DNA of 64,000 bases. Source: Bacteroides sp. GM023 (lineage in GTDB: Bacteria; Bacteroidota; Bacteroidia; Bacteroidales; Bacteroidaceae). Every line of letters starts with the position of its first letter. Positions within the stretch are counted from its first letter, which is position 1. The translations under genes and the position numbers were made by a program. The stretch is from the NCBI RefSeq assembly GCF_014750685.1, contig NZ_JAAXGE010000002.1, positions 372,001-436,000 on the forward strand. The letters are read 5' to 3'. Positions 17,705 through 26,598 of the stretch are shown piece after piece. The notes under the pieces are model-generated. The model searched no databases, was not told the DNA's origin, and was given only the letters and a program-made list of their open reading frames with translations.

Positions 17705-20700
17705 ATGATTCTACGAAGACACTCATATTTCCGTTACATCTGCATCCTTATTTATTCATGCCTGATGCCTGCTTTATTACATTCACAGAATGTAGTAAAA
17801 CAGATTTCCAATGCGGACGGATTATCCAATAATTCGGTGAATTGCTTCCTGGAAGATTCGGAACATACGCTTTGGGTAGGGACATGGGACGGGCTGAATG
17901 CATACAACGGACGTAGTTTCAAAACCTATTCTTACAATAAGAGAGATGCCGGGTCTATCAGCAACAATGTCATTTGGCAGATTATTGAGCAGAGCGATTC
18001 TATCTTGTGGGTATCTACAGACTATGGAGTAAACCGTTGGAAACGTTCCACACAGCAGTTTACTCCTTATTATTTAGGCACGCAGAATAATCCGCCGAAA
18101 CAGGAGAAATCATTTCTGCTGGGTATCACTTCCGGTAAGCATATCATCTGCTACGTGAAAGAACAGGGTTTATTCTATTTCGATGACCGGAAGCAGGAGT
18201 TTGTCTCATTGAAGAATGACCTTCCCGATGACATCAGAAACTTCGTCATTGATTCCAAAGACCAACTATTTTTTCTCACAGGACACGGACAATTATTACA
18301 TTATCAACTGACTGTCCGCAATTCCAATCCCGCACTCTCGTTCAAAGAAGAAATCAGGCAGCCTGCTTCCGTTTCCAATATTTATCTTTCCCAGGATTGC
18401 CTCATCATTAACAATGACCGGACACTGACTGTTTCACAAGATAACCGTGTACTGGACCGTATTGATATTCCTGATAACAAGACTGTTTCACAAGTTATCT
18501 GCCACGGGGAGTATCTTCTTGTCAGCTTTATCGAAGGCGGATGTATCAGGCATAACCTCGAAAACGGGACTTCGATGGAGTTGCTTCAATTACCGGAGAA
18601 GGCTTCTATTTTCACTATTTATATCGGTTCGCAGAATATCCTTTGGGTAGGCACGGATGGACAAGGAATATTGGAAGTGTACGAACATAGTTCACCGTTC
18701 CACACCGTAAAGACGAATTATCCGGTACGTTGTTTCTGTGAGGAAGATAATGGCAATATACTCTTAGGAACGAAAGGAGAAGGTATCCTTTTACTCGATA
18801 AACAGGAACGGAGCGTCAATCCCTATCTATCAACCGCTAACGGGTTAATCTCCAATTCCGTTTATACTATCCGGAAAAATATGTCCGGGGATATATTCAT
18901 CGGAACCGAAGGGGCAGGCATTAATTATATTCCACTCAACAGCAGCCAGGTAAAGAAGCTGAATATTCCGGCTGAATTTCCGGCTTTCAGAGCAGTATAC
19001 AGCATCTTGTTTACCCATAATGATTCGCTTTTATGGTTGGGGACTTCCGGTTACGGACTTATCAGATTAAGCTTGCGAAGGGAAGGGAAAAACTATCTGG
19101 TAACAGGTATGAAACAATATAAATCTCCCGGCCCTTCTTCGCCAAGCAATAATATTATTTATTCGGTTATTGCCGGATACAATGAGAATGAGCTTTGGCT
19201 AGGTACGCGAGGCGGAGGAATCAATAAGTTCGATATTACTTCCGAACGTTTCCGGCAGATTAATGAAATAGATTCCGGTTTGTCTCTGACTAACAATGAT
19301 GTGATTTATCTGACTAAAGGAGATTCCACCAGCATTTGGATAGGTACGAGCTATGGGCTGAACCGGTTGTTTCCGGCAGCCACTCCGCCTTCTATCATGG
19401 AATATACGGATAATAACGGATTGCCCAATAATACGATTCACGGTATCCTGAAGGATGAGAATGGAAATATCTGGGCAAGCACCAATCAAGGTATCTCCTT
19501 TATCGACCTGCCTTCGGGAAAGATTACGAACTATTCTTCGAGAAACGGGCTACAAAACGATGAATTCTCCGACGGAGCTATTTTTAAGGACAAAGCCGGA
19601 TGGTTGTATTTCGGCGGTGTCAGCGGACTGAATTATTTCGACGAGAACAAGATACGTTTGCGGGAGCATATTGCTTCTTTAAGCCTGAGCAGTCTGAAGA
19701 TAAACAATACCAGTCAGAACATCTACGAACGTATCCGTAATCACACTCTTCGGCTGGATTACGACGAACCTTATATCACATTGGGATTTGCCGCGCATGA
19801 TTTTATCAATAATGAGAATTGCGAATTCAGTTACCGCATTATCGACTTTGCCGACGAATGGATCTACAATGAGAATAATTCGAATATCGTTATCACCAAG
19901 CTGCCGCCAGGAAAATACAAACTGGAAGTAAAATGTACCAATGGAGACCGGGTATGGAGCAATCAAGTTTATTCGCTCCATTTGGACGTTGCTTATCCCT
20001 GGTGGCTTAGTACCACGGCTTTTATTATATACTTTATCTTGATTGCCATTGCTATTTATATCACGCAGTCCGTTATCAAAAACCGGATTCGGCTGAATCG
20101 TCAGATCCTGTTAGAGCATATAGAGAAGCAGAACCAGCAACGTATCCACGAATCGAAGCTGAACTTTTTCACCAATGTGGCACATGAGTTCTTCACTCCG
20201 CTGACGCTGATATATGGCCCGGCACAGCACTTGCTGGAAAAGGCCGATCTCGACAGTTATACCAAGAGATATATCTACATCATCAAGAACAATGCCGACC
20301 GGATGCAAAAGCTTATCAATGAACTTATGGAGTTTCGGAAAGCAGAATCGGGGCATACGGCTATCTATGCGGAGAGAGTGGATATTCAGTTACTCGTTGA
20401 TTATATATCGGACAACTATACCGAAATTGCTGAAGAAAACAAGATTGACTTCAGTTTCAAAAGTAAAGAAGTATCGTCTTTTACGACAGACCGGAATGCA
20501 CTGGAGAAAATAATCTTCAACTTACTGTCCAATGCATTCAAGTACACGCCATCCGGCGGATATATCCGTGCTGAAATACGACAGAATGTTACTGACGGAA
20601 CATTACATTTTCGTATTCGTAACTCAGGCAAGGGATTGACTGACAAACAAATGGGTGAGATATTCAGCCGGTTCAAGATTTTTGAAAGCAGTAACCTGAA

Positions 20701-21688
20701 ACATGCGGGAAGTACCGGAGTCGGACTGAATCTGACTAAGAGTTTAACGGAGTTATTGGGTGGTGAAATCAATGTAGGAAGCATATTGGGAGAGTATGTA
20801 GAATTCAATGTATCTCTGCCACCTATGCATATGAATTCCGAGAAAGAGAGTCAGCCGACAGAAGAAGAGATGGAAGTCAGCGAAATGCTTTTCGTTCCCA
20901 GGCAGAAGGAGATTACGATATTGATTGTAGAAGATGAGAAGAATATCCGCGAACTGTTGAAAGATATTCTGCTCCCTTATTATCAGGTTCGGGAAGCCGC
21001 CGATGGAGAAGAGGCACTCCGAGAGGTGGAACAGAAGCAACCGGATATTATCATCAGTGATGTATTGATGCCCAAACTGGATGGCATCGCTTTGACAGAT
21101 ATATTGAAGTCGAACGAACGCACTGCTCACATTCCGATTATCCATATCTCTGCCAAGAATTCTATCGAAGACCAAATCAATGCGTATAATCATGGAACGG
21201 ATTTATATATTCCCAAGCCTTTCCATCCAAGACATGTACTGAGTGCGGTAGAGAATATGATTAACAAATATTCTTTGATGAAAGAGTATTTCAAATCCGG
21301 CCGTTCCTCTCTCATTGTCAGAGATGGGATCTCCATGCACAAAGAGGATGAACTGTTACTGAACAAGATAATCAAATTCATTGAAGATAATATTGATGAC
21401 GAATCCATGAGCCCGGATTCTCTTGCAGACTTTATAGGAGTAAGCAAAGCGGGATTGTATCGCAAGCTCAAAGAGTTGACGGAAAAGACACCCAGTGAAT
21501 TTGTCCGAACCATCCGCCTGGAATATGCGGCCGGTCTGTTAAAAACGACCAAACTCACCGTTACAGAGATTATGTATAAATCGGGCTTCTCCAACAAGTC
21601 TTATTTCTACCGGGAGTTTGCCAAGTTATACAACACTTCTCCCAAAGAATATAGAAGCGAACAAACAGAAGAAAAAGATACTAAATAA
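17705..21688 (+). CDS. Hybrid two-component system sensor/regulator (HTCS) of the GH130/EEP PUL
   Basis: 1327 residues from the ATG at 17705, which starts a good signal peptide (MILRRHSYFRYICILIYSC). The frame is open back to 17525, but that part overlaps the GH130 gene and its promoter. Order: signal peptide; periplasmic two-bladed Reg_prop propeller (about 25-690) with repeats such as HTLWVGTWDGLNAYNG; Y_Y_Y domain (about 690-760); one membrane helix (about 767-788); histidine kinase with H827 in NVAHEFFTPLTLI; HATPase; receiver with phospho-acceptor D1119 in IISDVLMPK; AraC-type DNA-binding domain (about 1221-1317). The H-box has HEFFTP instead of the more usual HELRTP. HTCS proteins bind a released oligosaccharide in the periplasm and activate their PUL; the twin operators are its likely targets. 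Confidence 0.95.
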   Translation: MILRRHSYFRYICILIYSCLMPALLHSQNVVKQISNADGLSNNSVNCFLEDSEHTLWVGTWDGLNAYNGRSFKTYSYNKRDAGSISNNVIWQIIEQSDSILWVSTDYGVNRWKRSTQQFTPYYLGTQNNPPKQEKSFLLGITSGKHIICYVKEQGLFYFDDRKQEFVSLKNDLPDDIRNFVIDSKDQLFFLTGHGQLLHYQLTVRNSNPALSFKEEIRQPASVSNIYLSQDCLIINNDRTLTVSQDNRVLDRIDIPDNKTVSQVICHGEYLLVSFIEGGCIRHNLENGTSMELLQLPEKASIFTIYIGSQNILWVGTDGQGILEVYEHSSPFHTVKTNYPVRCFCEEDNGNILLGTKGEGILLLDKQERSVNPYLSTANGLISNSVYTIRKNMSGDIFIGTEGAGINYIPLNSSQVKKLNIPAEFPAFRAVYSILFTHNDSLLWLGTSGYGLIRLSLRREGKNYLVTGMKQYKSPGPSSPSNNIIYSVIAGYNENELWLGTRGGGINKFDITSERFRQINEIDSGLSLTNNDVIYLTKGDSTSIWIGTSYGLNRLFPAATPPSIMEYTDNNGLPNNTIHGILKDENGNIWASTNQGISFIDLPSGKITNYSSRNGLQNDEFSDGAIFKDKAGWLYFGGVSGLNYFDENKIRLREHIASLSLSSLKINNTSQNIYERIRNHTLRLDYDEPYITLGFAAHDFINNENCEFSYRIIDFADEWIYNENNSNIVITKLPPGKYKLEVKCTNGDRVWSNQVYSLHLDVAYPWWLSTTAFIIYFILIAIAIYITQSVIKNRIRLNRQILLEHIEKQNQQRIHESKLNFFTNVAHEFFTPLTLIYGPAQHLLEKADLDSYTKRYIYIIKNNADRMQKLINELMEFRKAESGHTAIYAERVDIQLLVDYISDNYTEIAEENKIDFSFKSKEVSSFTTDRNALEKIIFNLLSNAFKYTPSGGYIRAEIRQNVTDGTLHFRIRNSGKGLTDKQMGEIFSRFKIFESSNLKHAGSTGVGLNLTKSLTELLGGEINVGSILGEYVEFNVSLPPMHMNSEKESQPTEEEMEVSEMLFVPRQKEITILIVEDEKNIRELLKDILLPYYQVREAADGEEALREVEQKQPDIIISDVLMPKLDGIALTDILKSNERTAHIPIIHISAKNSIEDQINAYNHGTDLYIPKPFHPRHVLSAVENMINKYSLMKEYFKSGRSSLIVRDGISMHKEDELLLNKIIKFIEDNIDDESMSPDSLADFIGVSKAGLYRKLKELTEKTPSEFVRTIRLEYAAGLLKTTKLTVTEIMYKSGFSNKSYFYREFAKLYNTSPKEYRSEQTEEKDTK

Positions 21689-21709
21689 CTATCTAACAAT
21701 AAAAAAACA

Positions 21710-22579
21710 ATGAGAAAACTTTTTATTGTATTGGCGCTCTGCGGTGCGTCAATACTGAATGCGCAACAATTGAATGTAGCTTCGTACAATGTACGAAACA
21801 GTAACCCGAACGATGCCAAAGAGGGAAACGGATGGGAACAACGTTGTCCGGTACTCACTCAATTAATCACTTTTCACGACTTCGATATATTCGGGGCGCA
21901 GGAAGTGAAACACAATCAATTGGAAGATATGCTGAATGCCCTGCCGCAATACAGCTATATAGGTGTAGGCCGGGATGACGGAATGACTAAAGGGGAATAC
22001 GCTCCTGTCTTTTATCGGAAAGATAAATTCAAGTCGCTCAAATCCGGAAACTTTTGGCTATCGGAAGATACCACCAAGCCGAATAAAGGATGGGATGCGG
22101 CCTATACCCGCATCTGTACATGGGGAGAATTCAAGGACAAAACCGGTAAGTTCAGATTTTGGTTCTTTAATCTGCATATGGATCATATCGGCATAGTGGC
22201 TCGTCGCGAAAGTGCCAAGCTGGTTATCAGCAAAATTAAAGAGATGTGTGGTAAAGATCCCGTCATACTGACTGGTGATTTCAATGTAGACCAAACCAGT
22301 GAAAGTTACCAGGAACTTCACGAATCCGGCATATTATCAGACTCTTACGAAGTTGCCCAAATGAAATATGCCACTAATGGAACATGTGCAGGTTGGAACC
22401 CGAATATATATACTCCTAATCGCATCGACCATATCTTCGTAACCAAGAACTTTATCGTAGAGAAGTACGGTGTATTGACAGATACTTATCGAGCTAAGAA
22501 TGAAGTTACCGGAAAGTACGAAGCACATATTCCTTCAGATCATTTTCCAATAAAGGCGGTACTAAAATATAATAAGTAG
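21710..22579 (+). CDS. Secreted EEP-family hydrolase downstream of the HTCS
   Basis: 289 residues; signal peptide (MRKLFIVLALCGASILNAQQ, cleavage near residue 18) without lipobox. The EEP active site is complete: Asn27 in ASYNVRN, Glu65 in GAQEVK, HMDH at 156-159, Asp190/Asn192 in LTGDFNV, Asp240-His241 in RIDHIFV, and Asp277-His278 in PSDHFP. It belongs to a different EEP branch from the pair at 4904 and 7158: it has a DGWEQR-like stretch (GNGWEQRCPVL) and a FWLSEDTTKPNKGWDAA motif. It follows the HTCS by 21 bp, so the two are co-transcribed and it may be made at the basal level of the regulator. EEP phosphatases are known in mannan PULs; the substrate is inferred, not shown. Confidence 0.9.
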   Translation: MRKLFIVLALCGASILNAQQLNVASYNVRNSNPNDAKEGNGWEQRCPVLTQLITFHDFDIFGAQEVKHNQLEDMLNALPQYSYIGVGRDDGMTKGEYAPVFYRKDKFKSLKSGNFWLSEDTTKPNKGWDAAYTRICTWGEFKDKTGKFRFWFFNLHMDHIGIVARRESAKLVISKIKEMCGKDPVILTGDFNVDQTSESYQELHESGILSDSYEVAQMKYATNGTCAGWNPNIYTPNRIDHIFVTKNFIVEKYGVLTDTYRAKNEVTGKYEAHIPSDHFPIKAVLKYNK

Positions 22580-22591
22580 TGGTTAAATATC

Positions 22592-22631
22592 AGAGAAGTT
22601 ACAACCTGAAAAAACGAGTTGTAACTTCTCT
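22592..22631. terminator. Bidirectional terminator hairpin between convergent PULs
   Basis: Perfect 14-bp inverted repeat AGAGAAGTTACAAC (22592-22605) and its complement (22618-22631) with a 12-nt A-rich loop. It lies between the convergent ends of the EEP gene (22579) and the DUF1961 gene (22642) and separates two PULs. Confidence 0.85.
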
Positions 22632-22641
22632 AAAGAATTAC

Positions 22642-23442
22642 TTAATCCATATGGTAAACTTTAAAATTCGCATACCTTGAACTGCGAGTGTACATTTGTC
22701 TTAAGCCTATCCTTCCTTTATCTATCCCCGGAAAAGAAGAGGCGTCAAAATAGAAAGTCTTGTCTTGTCCATCTCCCTTTACATTCATATATAAATCCGT
22801 ATCATATTTTATAAAAGTCAGATGATAAGTGACTCCAATCTTAAATAAACCCGTATTCAAATATTCAGGCTTCAGATCCGTTCCTTCCAGCCCTTTTTTC
22901 CACTGAGGCATATACCGACGGGCACGGATATATTCAGGCTTATTTTCTGACGCAACTTCCGTCACTGCATAACTAATGTGATAAGTATCCATATTATTGA
23001 AATACGTACTCATCCGAGGAACTTTGCGAAGCTCATTCCACTTGAATATGTCTTTAACAAATGGTCTTCTTCCCGACCCTTGAGCCTGAATATATAGTAT
23101 ATTCACACAATAATGTCTAGAAGAATCCAGTCTCATAAAATCATATTCTATTTTCAAGTTTCCTTCAAATTCCTCTTTTGTCCACAGCACCAAGTGATCT
23201 GCATCTACATAAGCTCTTTCACCTGCATACATATCAAGTTGCCCATCTTTCTGCATTATCCTTGCCTTTTCACCATCCAGATGCCACTTTTCCGACCATG
23301 CATGTTGAAAATTATCCTCAAATACCAATTGCGCCGGTTGTCCCAATAATAAGTCGAATTGCTTTTGCAGTTCATTTTGCTGCCCCAATAGCATCCAGCA
23401 GGGGCATAGCAAAAAGAACAAACTAAGAATCATATTTTTCAT
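22642..23442 (-). CDS. DUF1961 family secreted protein
   Basis: 266 residues from the ATG at 23442; a TTG at 23460 in the same frame is a less likely start. Signal peptide MKNMILSLFFLLCPCWMLLG, cleavage before QQNE. The rest looks like an all-beta, concanavalin-like sandwich, with FEDNFQHAWSEKWHLDGEKA early and a closing GRIGLRQMYTRSSRYANFKV typical of that fold. I place it in DUF1961 by overall sequence impression. Members occur in PULs for acidic polysaccharides and could bind or cleave glycans, but no catalytic residues can be named. It is the last gene of the eight-gene uronate/rhamnose operon, 26 bp after the BACON protein. Confidence 0.75.
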   Translation of the reverse strand: MKNMILSLFFLLCPCWMLLGQQNELQKQFDLLLGQPAQLVFEDNFQHAWSEKWHLDGEKARIMQKDGQLDMYAGERAYVDADHLVLWTKEEFEGNLKIEYDFMRLDSSRHYCVNILYIQAQGSGRRPFVKDIFKWNELRKVPRMSTYFNNMDTYHISYAVTEVASENKPEYIRARRYMPQWKKGLEGTDLKPEYLNTGLFKIGVTYHLTFIKYDTDLYMNVKGDGQDKTFYFDASSFPGIDKGRIGLRQMYTRSSRYANFKVYHMD

Positions 23443-23468
23443 CTTTCCATTTCCATTCAATAAGATTT

Positions 23469-24719
23469 CTATGGATTCAGTACCAAACTCATATCGTCAA
23501 GGAATGGTTGCTGATGACCATTTCTTCTCCAAACAATATATACTTCTGTCTTCCCGGCAGGCATAGTAAATGTGTAAGATACTTTTTTATGCTCATCGGA
23601 ACTACTCAAGACACCATCAGAAGCAGCGACATATCCAAAGGTTACTTCCGGTGCCAACGGGTTGGACAAAGTCGATATATCGGCTACATCAACAACAGCG
23701 CCCAACCTGATATTTCCTGTTTGTACCATATCCTTTTCCGGAGGAGTCTTATACCAGAAGGAGAACGTATAGGATTTACCGGGTATCAATCCATTCAGTT
23801 TTCTCCACAGCCAGTCCAAAGAATTTGCCTGTTCACCATCACGCATACGTAAGAACAGATAGGAGTTTCCGGTATGAGGAGAAGGAGAGCCTGCAGAAAC
23901 CCTGATGGCAGTAGCACTGGCTCCAAATTTACCAATACCTTCCGTATTCGATCCGCCCCATTCTCCGAGAGCAGGCCAATATTTATTAGTAGTAATTCTC
24001 TCAAAACTATAGTCTTCTTCCGGAGTATCTAGTAAATTCACACCTCCCATAGCTTTGGTCTGTTGTATAATATCCACCGTTTTGACAATACCTTGAGCAA
24101 CAATACTAATCTTACCTTCACGAACCTCATCTTCTTCATTTTTTTCTACCACAAAGTTCAATGTCCCATCTTCCAAACCTGAAAGCGGATCAGTAAAGGT
24201 AATCCAGTCAACATCGGCTGAAACTTCCCAACCCACATTACACACAAAAGAAATAGATTGATTTCCTCCTTCAAAAGCTAGTTTTATCGGGCTTTTCGTG
24301 GTTATATCCAGTTGAGGAATAGAAGTATCCCTATATTTTTGGCTTATGTGCAAAATCTTCTGTAATTCACCTGCCACAATTTTAATAATCCCTGTCCTTT
24401 CTACCTCTTCTTCATTCTTTGTAACTTTAGCATGAATCACTCCACTTTGGCTACCACTTGTCTCATCCAACGTAATCCAGGAGACTTCTGAAGATGCTGT
24501 CCAATCCAGATTACAAAGAAACTCCACCGGAATAGTTCCTCCATATGTACTCAACCCTCCTATATTTTCTGTTATAATATAAAGAGTAGGCTTATTTTTC
24601 ACTTCATCATCGCCATCACAAGATTGCAGAAAACCTATGGATATCAATAATAGCCCCATACATACACTCGTTTTTTTGAGCGTATCAATTATCCAATGAT
24701 ATAAAATATATTTATTCAT
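23469..24719 (-). CDS. Lipoprotein with two BACON domains and a C-terminal CBM-like domain
   Basis: 416 residues. The lipoprotein signal has a long N-region with Cys34 in GFLQSC. Two tandem BACON (Bacteroidetes-associated carbohydrate-binding often N-terminal) domains follow at about 45-135 and 138-235, with the repeated pattern CNLDWTASSEVSWITLDETS and CNVGWEVSADVDWITFTDPL. The C-terminal part (about 240-416) looks like a CBM4/9-type jelly roll: GKSYTFSFWYKTPPEKD, then VYIVWRRNGHQQPFLDDMSL. No catalytic motif. It is probably the surface glycan-binding protein (SusE-like position) of this PUL; its gene lies 17 bp after the BACON-lyase gene. BACON domains often act as spacers that hold the binding domain away from the membrane. 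Confidence 0.83.
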   Translation of the reverse strand: MNKYILYHWIIDTLKKTSVCMGLLLISIGFLQSCDGDDEVKNKPTLYIITENIGGLSTYGGTIPVEFLCNLDWTASSEVSWITLDETSGSQSGVIHAKVTKNEEEVERTGIIKIVAGELQKILHISQKYRDTSIPQLDITTKSPIKLAFEGGNQSISFVCNVGWEVSADVDWITFTDPLSGLEDGTLNFVVEKNEEDEVREGKISIVAQGIVKTVDIIQQTKAMGGVNLLDTPEEDYSFERITTNKYWPALGEWGGSNTEGIGKFGASATAIRVSAGSPSPHTGNSYLFLRMRDGEQANSLDWLWRKLNGLIPGKSYTFSFWYKTPPEKDMVQTGNIRLGAVVDVADISTLSNPLAPEVTFGYVAASDGVLSSSDEHKKVSYTFTMPAGKTEVYIVWRRNGHQQPFLDDMSLVLNP

Positions 24720-24736
24720 AATTACCTCCTTTTAAG

Positions 24737-26221
24737 TTATTCGTCGATTCCTGCTGACAGAAAGCGCGTATATCCAAACAAATCCATATAAGACGACTCC
24801 CTGTTAAATGTACCTGAATTTATCATTTGTTTAATCGATTCACTATCGGGATAATACCGGAATCCTATTTCATACATTCCCGGATTATCACCGGCTTTTG
24901 CCAAACGTTCAGTTTCCCCGCAATAATATCCTGATTTGATACACGAATCCATCAACCGATAAAAATCACTATAATACTCAAAAGGATAGCGTAAATTCTC
25001 TCCTGTAGGCGCAGTATATGCAAATATATCCAAGCCATTGTTATAACACATTCGGGCATTAGTAGATAATAAAGTCAGTGTCAGATGGGTATATTGCAGC
25101 CCTTTCAAAGGTGCAGTGTCATGACGATAACGATCGTAAATCTCTCCTTTTACAGGGGCAGGGGCGCCTGCTTTTTCTCTTGAACACGGGATATCGCCAT
25201 CCATAAATATACAGCCGGTAAGCAGTTCGTATATATCCCTCGGATTGGACGGAGAATCTATGGCAAATTGAATCAGCTCATCATTATCCGTAACCAGACC
25301 GAGCATCAAAATGCCCATTGTATGGGCTACGAGATGATTTTGGAAATATTGCTTATTGAAATAATCATTGTTTTCCCACTTTTCAATACTGAGTATCCCT
25401 TCTCTATATAAAATCTGAAACCAATCTATAATATTTTTTTTAGTTTCCTCATCCATGATATTTTCAGAAACCAACATATCGTATGCACAAACCATCGGAT
25501 ACATTCCTCTGGCAAGATACATGGCACTTCCAGCATCAGCTACGTAACTTATATCCTTACACGCTTTAGCCCAAACCTCCATAATCTCTATTGACTTTTG
25601 CGCGTATTTTTCATCTTTTGTAAACCAGTATGCCATAGCTAAATCACGAGAGTTTGAGCCCGGCGCATAACTTGCATCAATGAATTTAGCAGGATCTTGT
25701 CCGGTATAAGGGGTAGTTGCATAAGTAAGAGCTTTATTACAACGGTTCATCAAATTATTGTAAGTTGCCGTTATACTTGCCGAACTGCCAGCTTCTATTA
25801 TACTCTTGATATTCAACAATTCCTCTTTTGTATAAAGTATGGAAGGATGTTTATGAACAAACCCTATTGTCTGGATGGCTTGTTCCACTTCTATAACTTC
25901 AACGTTACCTCCACAAACAATTGTCAACTTACCTATACGCTTTTCAGTAGAGGTGTTTTTATCTATATTTATTTTAACAATTGCATTTCCATTACCTTCT
26001 GTCGGACTCACAAATTTTATCCATGCCACATCAGACGAAATAGCCCATTTATCATAACAAATAAACTTAACCAGTTCTTCACCACCTCCATATCCAATCT
26101 TGACAACACTTTCAGATACCAAAGATATTGCTGTATCTTTCGCATTATCATTGCACGCCATAACCATCTGTGCCAATAACAGCAGTACCCAAATGACCGG
26201 ATGTTTATATTTTAATCTCAT
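24737..26221 (-). CDS. BACON-domain lipoprotein with alginate-lyase-like (PL38-like) catalytic domain
   Basis: 494 residues; lipoprotein signal with Cys23 (VMACNDNA). A BACON domain spans about 33-115 (CYDKWAISSDVAWIKFVSPT). The catalytic part (about 122-494) is an alpha/alpha toroid of the alginate_lyase type, starting KHPSILYTKEELLNIKS. It shares QYFQNHLVAHTMG and GEIYDRYRHD with the lyase at 31449, so the two are paralogs. The conserved Asn-His and Asp-Arg-Tyr-Arg-His groups probably line the active site. Polysaccharide lyases cut uronic-acid polymers by beta-elimination, leaving unsaturated ends for the GH88 in this operon. Placement in PL38 is from memory of that family and is moderate; the true substrate may not be alginate. 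Confidence 0.78.
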   Translation of the reverse strand: MRLKYKHPVIWVLLLLAQMVMACNDNAKDTAISLVSESVVKIGYGGGEELVKFICYDKWAISSDVAWIKFVSPTEGNGNAIVKINIDKNTSTEKRIGKLTIVCGGNVEVIEVEQAIQTIGFVHKHPSILYTKEELLNIKSIIEAGSSASITATYNNLMNRCNKALTYATTPYTGQDPAKFIDASYAPGSNSRDLAMAYWFTKDEKYAQKSIEIMEVWAKACKDISYVADAGSAMYLARGMYPMVCAYDMLVSENIMDEETKKNIIDWFQILYREGILSIEKWENNDYFNKQYFQNHLVAHTMGILMLGLVTDNDELIQFAIDSPSNPRDIYELLTGCIFMDGDIPCSREKAGAPAPVKGEIYDRYRHDTAPLKGLQYTHLTLTLLSTNARMCYNNGLDIFAYTAPTGENLRYPFEYYSDFYRLMDSCIKSGYYCGETERLAKAGDNPGMYEIGFRYYPDSESIKQMINSGTFNRESSYMDLFGYTRFLSAGIDE

Positions 26222-26249
26222 TTTCTTTTTTATTTAATGGTTAATAAAC

Positions 26250-26561
26250 TTATTCCATATAAAATACTTCTTTTAGCGGGATACTGACAGGTGAATTATC
26301 AGAATTTACTTCCATGATGTCCGCCATATAGTCCCACCATTTCTTCACGATTTCATTCTCTCCCATATCCTGTGAACCCGCGCCGTTATTCTTCTGTATA
26401 GCATACAGCACATTAGTCTCCTTATCTAAAAAAATAGAATAGTCAGATATCCCATTAGCCTTTAGCAACTTCACTAATTCAGGCCATATTTCACTATGCC
26501 GTTTTTGATATTCTTCTTCAAAACCGGGTTTCAGATACATTTTAAAAGCTTCTCTTTTCAT
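26250..26561 (-). CDS. rhaM: L-rhamnose mutarotase
   Basis: 103 residues, full length for the family, with no signal peptide, so cytoplasmic. The typical MKREAFKMYLKPGFEEEYQK start is followed by RHSEIWPEL, with His22 as the expected catalytic residue, and WWDYMADIM near the C-terminus. RhaM interconverts alpha and beta anomers of L-rhamnose so that the isomerase receives its preferred form. Its presence between SusD (37 bp upstream) and the BACON-lyase (28 bp downstream) implies that the imported glycan releases rhamnose. No rhamnosidase or rhaA/B/D genes are in the window, so these must act from elsewhere. Confidence 0.9.
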   Translation of the reverse strand: MKREAFKMYLKPGFEEEYQKRHSEIWPELVKLLKANGISDYSIFLDKETNVLYAIQKNNGAGSQDMGENEIVKKWWDYMADIMEVNSDNSPVSIPLKEVFYME

Positions 26562-26598
26562 GGTTTACTTCAATTTTCCGATTAAAAAAATGGATAGC

